NCBI GenBank assembly: GCA_947629215.1
Contig: CANRCU010000090.1
Coordinates: forward strand, 1-8,265
Length of the DNA stretch: 8,265 nt
DNA from: an uncultured Clostridia bacterium
GTDB lineage: Bacteria; Bacillota; Clostridia; Lachnospirales; CAG-274
Direction of reading: 5' to 3'
Under the pieces are notes generated by a model. The model searched no databases. It saw nothing but the letters and a program-made list of their open reading frames with translations, and had not been told where the DNA came from. Positions 1 through 5,258 of the stretch are shown here, one piece after another. Every line of letters starts with the position of its first letter. Position 1 is the first letter of the stretch. A program made the position numbers and the translations under genes.

Positions 1-1
1 G

Positions 2-925
2 CTTGCGGGCGAACATTTTGCATATACGCTCAAAGACACTCAAAGACCCGACGGTTACAATATGGTGGATTATTACAGCGCCATGTATGACGACAGCGGT
101 ATGCCCGTGGACGAGGCGGATATGCCTAAGCCTTATATAGAACCTCTTGACAAAACTTTCAAGTTGGTCATGGGCGATCCCGACAGCGAAAAAACGCTCA
201 CAAAGGAATTTAAGATAGTAGGCATACTCAAGGAGGATTACAGCAAGGGTTATGAAACGGTCGAAGGGCTTATTTTCAAAGCCGACGATTTGAAGAAACT
301 GTCGGCGGAGTTTGAACGGCTCAATAATATAAGCAATACAAAAAAAGACGAATATCAGGAATTGTATGTAAAAACGCAAAGTATAGACAGTGTTGCCGAT
401 GTGGAAAGCGAGATAAAGGAAATGGGGTTTTATACCTATTCGCTTGAAAGCATAAGAGAACCCATGGAAAAGGAGGTACGGCAAAAACAGTTGATGTTTG
501 CCGGCCTTGGTACGGTGTCGCTGTTTGTGGCTGCGCTTGGTATAATGAACACTATGATAATGGCTATTTCCGAGCGTAAAAAAGAAATAGGCGTTATGAA
601 GGCGCTTGGCTGCTTTATAGGCAATATAAGGGCAATGTTCCTTATGGAGGCGGGTTTTATAGGCTTTATAGGCGGTGTTTTGGGCGCGATAATAAGCCTG
701 ATAGTGTCGTGTATAATAAATATAGTCGGCACGGAGGCGGAAATAACCGACTGGGCGACACTTTACGAGGTTTTGTTTTTAAGCCCCGACAGAGTGAGCG
801 TTGTGCCTGCGTGGCTTGCCGTGAGCGCCGTGGTCTTTTCGATATTTGTGGGCGTGATCTCGGGGCTTTATCCCGCAAACAGCGCAATAAAAATATCTGC
901 GTTGGAAGCTATAAGGTCTGAGTAA
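2..925 (+). CDS. ABC transporter permease, MacB/FtsX family (C-terminal part, cut by left window edge)
   Basis: The frame is open from base 2, so the gene begins upstream; 307 residues are visible, and the ATG at position 62 is an internal Met rather than the start. The first ~150 residues are hydrophilic and resemble the end of a MacB-type extracytoplasmic core domain. From about residue 160 there is a classic FtsX-like permease domain: a hydrophobic helix rich in Gly/Ala/Met, then the cytoplasmic signature SERKKEIGVMKALG, a second hydrophobic block (MEAGFIGFIGGVLGAIISLI), a loop, and a last membrane segment before SGLYPANSAIKISALEAIRSE-like residues, the usual C-terminus of this family. Such permeases pair with a LolD/MacB-like ATPase, normally encoded next door, here presumably upstream. 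They move lipoproteins, peptides or antibiotics, or act as mechanotransmission complexes; the substrate cannot be told from this sequence. The family call is secure, the specific role unknown. Confidence 0.93.
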   Translation, partial: LAGEHFAYTLKDTQRPDGYNMVDYYSAMYDDSGMPVDEADMPKPYIEPLDKTFKLVMGDPDSEKTLTKEFKIVGILKEDYSKGYETVEGLIFKADDLKKLSAEFERLNNISNTKKDEYQELYVKTQSIDSVADVESEIKEMGFYTYSLESIREPMEKEVRQKQLMFAGLGTVSLFVAALGIMNTMIMAISERKKEIGVMKALGCFIGNIRAMFLMEAGFIGFIGGVLGAIISLIVSCIINIVGTEAEITDWATLYEVLFLSPDRVSVVPAWLAVSAVVFSIFVGVISGLYPANSAIKISALEAIRSE

Positions 926-949
926 AAAGGTTGCTTTGCAGCCTTTTTT
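924..949 (+). terminator. Rho-independent terminator of the ABC permease gene
   Basis: The stop codon runs directly into an 11-bp stem (924-934 with 938-948, one G-U type pair) with a TTT loop and a run of six T at 944-949. The A-run on the left arm pairs with the T-run, so the hairpin could also work in the opposite direction. It separates the permease unit from the sigG unit. Confidence 0.85.
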
Positions 950-1014
950 AATGAAATGCAGGTGTAGATCAAAGGGAAGATTTTTGCGTGTAATGTGATT
1001 GTGAGGTTTCTGAC

Positions 1015-1029
1015 AACCGAAATTCGGTT
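1015..1029. repeat. 15-bp perfect palindrome in the spacer before sigG
   Basis: AACCGAAATTCGGTT is a 7+7 inverted repeat around a single central A. It lies between the two terminator hairpins. It is too tight for a stable RNA hairpin loop but has the shape of a binding site for a dimeric regulator. No protein can be assigned; it may be chance. Confidence 0.35.
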
Positions 1030-1040
1030 TAAATATATAA

Positions 1041-1080
1041 AACAACAGGCTGTCGTGTAATGCGGCAGCCTTATTTTTTT
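1041..1080 (+). terminator. Second terminator-like hairpin upstream of sigG
   Basis: A 9-bp stem (1047-1055 with 1063-1071, one G-U type pair) with a 7-base loop is followed by TA and seven T at 1074-1080. This has the form of a strong rho-independent terminator for + strand transcription. No gene lies between it and the first terminator ~100 bases upstream, so it is either a back-up terminator or the end of a very short transcript. It insulates sigG from readthrough. Confidence 0.75.
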
Positions 1081-1105
1081 GTCGCTATTTTGTATGTTTA
1101 TAGCT

Positions 1106-1134
1106 GAATATACTTTGATTTTGGGGAAACACTA
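1106..1134 (+). promoter_or_regulatory. Putative forespore (sigma-F/sigma-G type) promoter of sigG
   Basis: GGAAACACTA at 1125-1134 matches every fixed position of the Bacillus sigma-F -10 consensus GGNRANAMTW as I recall it. Fourteen bases upstream, GAATA at 1106-1110 fits the sigma-G -35 form GMATR fully and the sigma-F form GYWTA at four of five positions; the spacer is one or two bases shorter than usual. Transcription would start near 1141, giving a ~40-base leader to the sigG RBS. In B. subtilis sigG (spoIIIG) is transcribed first by sigma-F and then by sigma-G itself, so location and motif agree. No convincing sigma-A promoter was seen between the upstream terminator and sigG. Confidence 0.6.
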
Positions 1135-1168
1135 TGTTTATAACCAAGACTTTTGTCTGCGGTATAAC

Positions 1169-1174
1169 AAGGAG
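1169..1174 (+). promoter_or_regulatory. sigG: Ribosome binding site that fixes the sigG start
   Basis: AAGGAG ends 8 bases before the ATG at 1183. A GTG at 1174 in the same frame would overlap this site and leave no usable RBS upstream, so the ATG is the likely start. Confidence 0.85.
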
Positions 1175-1182
1175 TGGTTTAT

Positions 1183-1956
1183 ATGGCTGTTACCAAAGTT
1201 GAGATATGCGGCGTAAACACCGGTAAGCTGCCTGTATTGAAAGAGGCCGAGAAAGAGGCGTTGTTTGAGCGTATCAAGCAGGGCGACGCAAAGGCAAGGC
1301 AAGATTATATATATGGCAATTTAAGGCTTGTGCTGAGCGTTGTGCAGCGTTTTAACAACAGGGGCGAAAACATTGACGATATATTTCAAGTCGGTTGCAT
1401 AGGTCTGATAAAGGCGATAGATAACTTTGATACATCACACGGCGTGAAGTTTTCGACCTATGCCGTACCGATGATAATAGGCGAGATACGGCGTTATCTG
1501 AGGGATTACAATACAATAAGGGTCAGCAGATCGTTGAGGGATACGGCATACAAGGCTTTACAGGCAAAAGAAAAGCTGACTGCCGAAAAAAACAAAGAGC
1601 CGACAGCAGAAGATATAGCCAAAGAACTGAATATGGATAAAAGCGATATAGTTTTTGCGATAGAGGCAATACAAACGCCCGTATCGCTGTTTGAGCCTGT
1701 TTATCACGACGGCACGGACGCCCTTTTTGTTATGGATCAGGTAAGCGACGAGAAAAACAGCGACGAAGTATGGCTAGAAAATCTTTCGCTGAAAGAGGCT
1801 ATGGACAAACTGAGCGAAAGAGAGCGTTTTATTATAAAACTGCGCTTTTTTCAGGGCAAGACCCAAATGGAGGTTGCCAACGAGATAGGCATAAGTCAGG
1901 CACAGGTCAGCAGGCTTGAAAAAGGCGCGTTAAAAAATATGAGAAAGTATGTGTGA
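1183..1956 (+). CDS. sigG: RNA polymerase sporulation sigma factor SigG (sigma-G)
   Basis: Sigma-70 family factor that directs late forespore transcription after engulfment (coat-independent spore genes, small acid-soluble proteins, germinant receptors). The 257-residue product matches the family length of about 260. The N-terminus KVEICGVNTGKLPVL is the hallmark opening of SigG. Region 2 follows (about residues 45-110: GNLRLVLSVVQRFNNRGEN, DDIFQVGCIGLIKAIDNFD, VKFSTYAVPMIIGEIRRYL), then region 3 (RVSRSLRD through KEPTAEDIAKELN, 114-150, and PVSLFEPVY at 167-174) and region 4 with its helix-turn-helix (GKTQMEVANEIGISQAQVSR, 225-244). The start is ATG 1183, not the in-frame GTG 1174, because the RBS overlaps the latter. 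A sigma-F/G-like promoter lies upstream, and the gene abuts ymfF with no terminator. Oddities: spoIIGA-sigE is not adjacent as in Bacillus and many clostridia, and Tyr44 stands where B. subtilis SigG has Asn45. Confidence 0.97.
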   Translation: MAVTKVEICGVNTGKLPVLKEAEKEALFERIKQGDAKARQDYIYGNLRLVLSVVQRFNNRGENIDDIFQVGCIGLIKAIDNFDTSHGVKFSTYAVPMIIGEIRRYLRDYNTIRVSRSLRDTAYKALQAKEKLTAEKNKEPTAEDIAKELNMDKSDIVFAIEAIQTPVSLFEPVYHDGTDALFVMDQVSDEKNSDEVWLENLSLKEAMDKLSERERFIIKLRFFQGKTQMEVANEIGISQAQVSRLEKGALKNMRKYV

Positions 1957-1957
1957 T

Positions 1958-3118
1958 ATGAGAATAATAAGGGATAAAGCCAATATATTTTTGCATGAAA
2001 CAGATAAATTTGCGGTGTTTCATCTTTGCGTATGTCTGCACAGACCGCTTGAAAGGGATTCGGCTGTAAAAAACAGGCTGCTGCCGCTTGTTCTTGGGTC
2101 GGGCTGCGAAAAATACAAAACTCCGACCGAATTGAATAATGCTCTTGCGGACGCAGGCGGTGCAGAATTGAATTTTCAGACGGTAAAAAAAGGCGACAGG
2201 GCTGTTTTGCAGTTTATGATAAGCGTTCCGAGGGGACGTGAAGAAAATGCGTTTGAGCTGCTTTCGGAAATAATTTCAAGACCGCTGCTGAAAGACGGTG
2301 ATTTTGCGGTATCCAAAACCGAATATCTGAAAAATATCATTGAAAACAAAAGCAAAAAAGATATGGCGTTTGACAGATGCATAGAGCTGATGTTTGACGG
2401 CAGGGGTTTTGGCGTAAACGCCGACGGACGGTTGGAAGATATGAAAAATATCGGTAATTTATACGAGTATTACAGATATATTCTTGAAAATTCAAGAGTG
2501 GATATATTTGTTTTCGGAAATATTTCGTCGGTAAAAACAATGGAGCTGACGGGCAAATATTTTCCGTATCTAAAAAGCCGCGATATTATTTCAAGCGCGC
2601 AGACGGCTGCGGCATATAAGCGTGTTGAGGAAGGATTTGGTCTGAATCAGGCGAAACTCTGTGTGGGCATAGATATGGGACAAGGCGAACGCTGCGAAAA
2701 GCAGATATTTAATGAGATACTCGGCGGAAATGGGAATTCCCGATTGTTTGCGGAGATAAGAGAAAAGAGAAATCTTTGTTATTATATCGGCAGCACATTT
2801 TACAGCCTTGCAAATGCGGTGATCATACAGGCGGGTATACAAAAAGAGTCTGTCGGCGAAGTTTTGAACGCTGTTGAGGAGCAGCTTGAAAAGCAGGTCT
2901 CCGAAACAGAGATTGAGCAGGCGAAAAAGGCGGTTATCGCAAGAACAAAAGGAATATACGATCAACCCTTTGCGCTGATGGATCTTTACCTTACGCAAAG
3001 CCTTTTCGGCAAAGAGCTGACCGAAGTGGTAGGCGCAAACAGGGCTATGGAAGAAATAGGGGCGGTAAAGGAAATTGCGTTATCGCCAAAAATATGCACG
3101 GTCTATATGATGTATTGA
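1958..3118 (+). CDS. ymfF: YmfF-like M16 peptidase homologue without zinc motif (EF-P 5-aminopentanol modification-associated family)
   Basis: M16 (pitrilysin/MPP-like) protein of 386 residues, somewhat shorter than the ~425 of Bacillus YmfF. The N-terminal half has the family pattern NRLLPLVLGSGCEKYKTPTE near residue 40, where an active M16 enzyme would carry HxxEH; no such motif is present, so this subunit should not bind catalytic zinc. The C-terminal half keeps the M16 signature LGGNGNSRLFAEIREKRNLC at about 255-274 followed by Tyr-Tyr, including the Arg/Tyr pair that binds substrate in heterodimeric M16 enzymes. It is predicted to pair with the next gene product. No signal peptide is seen, so it should be cytosolic. 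Start choice: ATG 1949 overlaps sigG by 8 bases and has GAGAAAG almost touching it; ATG 1958, one base after the sigG stop, has the same purines at 10 bases and is preferred. Either way translation is probably coupled to sigG. The EF-P role is known for the family, not shown here. Confidence 0.85.
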   Translation: MRIIRDKANIFLHETDKFAVFHLCVCLHRPLERDSAVKNRLLPLVLGSGCEKYKTPTELNNALADAGGAELNFQTVKKGDRAVLQFMISVPRGREENAFELLSEIISRPLLKDGDFAVSKTEYLKNIIENKSKKDMAFDRCIELMFDGRGFGVNADGRLEDMKNIGNLYEYYRYILENSRVDIFVFGNISSVKTMELTGKYFPYLKSRDIISSAQTAAAYKRVEEGFGLNQAKLCVGIDMGQGERCEKQIFNEILGGNGNSRLFAEIREKRNLCYYIGSTFYSLANAVIIQAGIQKESVGEVLNAVEEQLEKQVSETEIEQAKKAVIARTKGIYDQPFALMDLYLTQSLFGKELTEVVGANRAMEEIGAVKEIALSPKICTVYMMY

Positions 3119-3123
3119 CTTTT

Positions 3124-3130
3124 CGGAGGG
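3124..3130 (+). promoter_or_regulatory. ymfH: Ribosome binding site of ymfH
   Basis: CGGAGGG lies 7 bases before ATG 3138 in the 19-base gap after ymfF. It is the strongest Shine-Dalgarno within the cluster after sigG, suggesting independent efficient initiation of the zinc-containing subunit. Confidence 0.8.
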
Positions 3131-3137
3131 CTGAAAA

Positions 3138-4334
3138 ATGATAAAGAAAACTGTTTCATCGGGCGTGAGCTGCCGTATAATACCAAAAAAAGATTTTATC
3201 GGCAAAGAAGCAATGATAGCGGTGAAGTTCGGCTCGGATATATCGGGTTTTACGCTTGGGGACAGGCATTATACGCTGCCTGCGGGTACTGCGCATTTTG
3301 CCGAACACAAGATGTTTGAGTGTCCCGACGGGAACGCCATGACCAAAATGTCGGATATGGGCGCGGAGGTCAACGCATTTACTACCTTTGATATGACGGC
3401 TTATTATTTTACCTGTACCGAAAATTTTTACGAGAACCTTGCGGAGCTGGTAAAAATGGTGTCAAAGCCGTATTTCATACCCGAAAGTATCGATAACGAG
3501 CGGAAAATAATTGCAAGCGAGATAAAGATGTATGAGGACGATCCGTGGCAGACGAATTATTTTGCGCTTTTGAAAAAATTATACGGCGGATATATGGGCT
3601 GTCCTATCGCAGGAACCGAGAGGGATATTGCAAAAATAGATGCAAATTTGCTTGAATTGTGTTACGACACATTTTACACGCCTAAAAATATTATGCTTAT
3701 AGCTGCGGGAGATTTGGACGAGGACAGAGTTACTGAAACGGCGGAGGAGAATTTTAACCTGCCCGATGACAAGGCAGCCGAAGCGGATATTATACCGCCA
3801 AATGACGGAAAAAGCGGACGCACCGAGGTCGAAGCCGATATAAAAATGCCGCTTTTCGGCATAGGGGCAAGGTGTACCGAAAAGACCGATGCCGAAGATA
3901 TTGTAAAAATGCGAATAATATCCGACTGTCTGTTCGGCGCGCGTTCGGAATTTTATCAGAAACTGCTTGACGAGCGGCTTGCAGACTGTCTGCCCAATAC
4001 GGAGTATATGAACGGGCGCTGTTACAATGCGCTTTTGGTGACGGGCAGCTCTTACAGCCCCGAAAAGGTCTTTGAATATGCAAAACAGACTTTGCAAAAA
4101 TGCGATCTGAATAATATCAAAAGAACGGTAACTCAGCAATATGCAGCCTTGTGTATGCGGCAAGACAACATTGACGGCACCGTAAATGCCGTTGCCTCGT
4201 GTTTTGCAAAAAATACCGACCTTCTTGACATTTACGGAATATATGGTAAAATAGTAGATAACATTGAAAATTTTGCGCCGATACTGCCCGAAATGAGCGG
4301 TTTGACGCTTAGTGTAGTCTGTAAAAAAAGGTGA
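3138..4334 (+). CDS. ymfH: YmfH-like M16 zinc peptidase (EF-P 5-aminopentanol modification-associated family)
   Basis: M16 family protein of 398 residues, slightly shorter than the ~430 of Bacillus YmfH. It carries the inverted zinc motif HFAEH at residues 53-57 (His53, Glu56, His57) in AGTAHFAEHKMFE, and the distal acidic motif ERKIIASE at 121-128, with Glu128 the likely third zinc ligand 71 residues after His57. Other family landmarks are GAEVNAFTTFDMTAYYF near 75-91, EIKMYEDDPW at 128-137 and IAGTERDI near 157. The C-terminal half is more divergent and lacks the second Tyr of the Arg/Tyr pair found in the upstream partner, which fits a heterodimer with split function. There is no signal peptide or membrane segment, so it should be cytosolic. 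The family name in databases (YfmH/YmfH) refers to support of EF-P 5-aminopentanolylation in B. subtilis; which substrate is cut here is unknown. The stop lies 4 bases before lgt. Confidence 0.9.
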   Translation: MIKKTVSSGVSCRIIPKKDFIGKEAMIAVKFGSDISGFTLGDRHYTLPAGTAHFAEHKMFECPDGNAMTKMSDMGAEVNAFTTFDMTAYYFTCTENFYENLAELVKMVSKPYFIPESIDNERKIIASEIKMYEDDPWQTNYFALLKKLYGGYMGCPIAGTERDIAKIDANLLELCYDTFYTPKNIMLIAAGDLDEDRVTETAEENFNLPDDKAAEADIIPPNDGKSGRTEVEADIKMPLFGIGARCTEKTDAEDIVKMRIISDCLFGARSEFYQKLLDERLADCLPNTEYMNGRCYNALLVTGSSYSPEKVFEYAKQTLQKCDLNNIKRTVTQQYAALCMRQDNIDGTVNAVASCFAKNTDLLDIYGIYGKIVDNIENFAPILPEMSGLTLSVVCKKR

Positions 4335-4338
4335 CGAT

Positions 4339-5214
4339 ATGGATAAATTGCAAACGCTGCCCGACGCGTGCTTTCCGGGGCTTGGTATAGCCTTCGGGGA
4401 GCTGAACAGAGTGGCATTTACCGTTTTTGGTTTTAATATATACTGGTACGGCATTTTTATATGCATTGGCGTTATGGCAGGGCTTTTTTTGCTGAATCAC
4501 AATGCCGTAAGCACGGGGCAGGACCCCGAACCCTACATAGATTTTGCTTTTTACGGTATAATATCGGGCATAATCGGCGCGCGTATATATTATATAGTTT
4601 TTTACGAACACAGTCTGAAGAATTTTTTTGATATACGAAACGGCGGTCTGGCGATATACGGCGGCGTTATAGGCGCTTTTTTGGCTGTTTTGATATATAC
4701 GCACATAAAAAAGATAAGTCTGTTTAAATTTACGGATACTTATGTTCCGCCGCTTATGCTGGGGCAGGTTATAGGCAGGCTCGGCAATTTTGTTAACAGA
4801 GAGGCATTCGGGAAGGCTGCAACGGGCTTTTTCAGGCTGATGTATAAGGCGGAGGAAGTGCCGTTTACAGAAATAAAAGGTAATGTGGCTGTATACCGCG
4901 GCGCTGCCGAATACCCGATAACCATGATAAAAAACACGGCATATATCTCGGTCCACCCGACTTTTTTGTATGAACTGAGCTGGAATCTTTGCGTTGTGAT
5001 ATTTATGATGCTTTACAGAAAGCATAAAAAATTTGACGGTGAAATTTCGGCTATGTACCTTGTGTTTTACGGTATAGGCAGGTTTTTGATAGAAAGCCTG
5101 AGAACGGATCAACTGAAAGTTTTAGGTATGCCCGTCAGTATGCTGCTCAGCGCTGCGCTTGCGGTATGCGGATGCGTGTGGATAGCGGTGAAACGCATAA
5201 AATTGACCGATTGA
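4339..5214 (+). CDS. lgt: Prolipoprotein diacylglyceryl transferase Lgt
   Basis: Integral membrane enzyme that moves diacylglycerol from phosphatidylglycerol to the lipobox cysteine of exported prolipoproteins, the first step of lipoprotein maturation. The 291-residue product has about seven hydrophobic segments, as in the E. coli enzyme. Diagnostic motifs: GGLAIYGG (102-109), the Lgt signature GRLGNFVNREAFG (146-158) with the lipid-binding Arg147 and Asn150, HPTFLYE (206-212), and GIGRFLIESLRTD (245-257). Tyr107 occupies the place of E. coli His103; Tyr here is, as I recall, common in Firmicutes. The start at ATG 4339 follows AAAGGTGA, whose last bases are the ymfH stop, so translation is probably coupled to ymfH. 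As the last gene of the cluster it ends before a strong bidirectional terminator. In B. subtilis lgt is also called gerF because mutants germinate poorly, which makes its place behind sigG notable. Confidence 0.97.
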   Translation: MDKLQTLPDACFPGLGIAFGELNRVAFTVFGFNIYWYGIFICIGVMAGLFLLNHNAVSTGQDPEPYIDFAFYGIISGIIGARIYYIVFYEHSLKNFFDIRNGGLAIYGGVIGAFLAVLIYTHIKKISLFKFTDTYVPPLMLGQVIGRLGNFVNREAFGKAATGFFRLMYKAEEVPFTEIKGNVAVYRGAAEYPITMIKNTAYISVHPTFLYELSWNLCVVIFMMLYRKHKKFDGEISAMYLVFYGIGRFLIESLRTDQLKVLGMPVSMLLSAALAVCGCVWIAVKRIKLTD

Positions 5215-5217
5215 TAC

Positions 5218-5258
5218 AAAAATTGAGGGTGTCGTTTTGCGACACCCTTAATTTTTTT
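5218..5258. terminator. Bidirectional rho-independent terminator between convergent lgt and carB
   Basis: A 17-bp stem (5218-5234 with 5240-5256, one G-U type pair) with loop TTTTG has an A-run on the left arm and a seven-T run (5252-5258) on the right. It therefore reads as a U-tailed terminator on both strands. The T-run overlaps the carB stop codon (5257-5259 on the minus strand), so the two genes share one compact terminator. Confidence 0.92.

Noticed and set aside
951..998. 15-codon open frame starting at the ATG at 951
   Set aside because: No RBS, a first-terminator hairpin immediately upstream, and no recognisable peptide features.
436..1045. Several overlapping minus- and plus-strand open frames around the permease end and spacer
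   Set aside because: They are out of frame with the FtsX domain, lack RBSs, and one runs across both terminator regions.
1174..1182. GTG at 1174 as the start of sigG
   Set aside because: It overlaps the AAGGAG ribosome binding site; ATG 1183 has ideal spacing and matches the usual SigG N-terminus.
1916..1943. Sigma-A-like promoter inside the end of sigG (TTGAAA, 16 bases, TATGAG) for ymfF
   Set aside because: The -10 box matches only four of six positions, and the start would fall almost on the ymfF ATG, giving a leaderless message; too weak to annotate.
3579..4466. Long minus-strand open frame (295 codons) opposite ymfH and the start of lgt
   Set aside because: It lies fully antisense to two clearly recognised genes, has no RBS or recognisable domain, and its translation is low-complexity in character; it is a by-product of codon bias.
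4309..5112. Minus-strand open frame of 267 codons opposite lgt
   Set aside because: Antisense to a gene with all Lgt motifs; its protein resembles no family and has no start signals.
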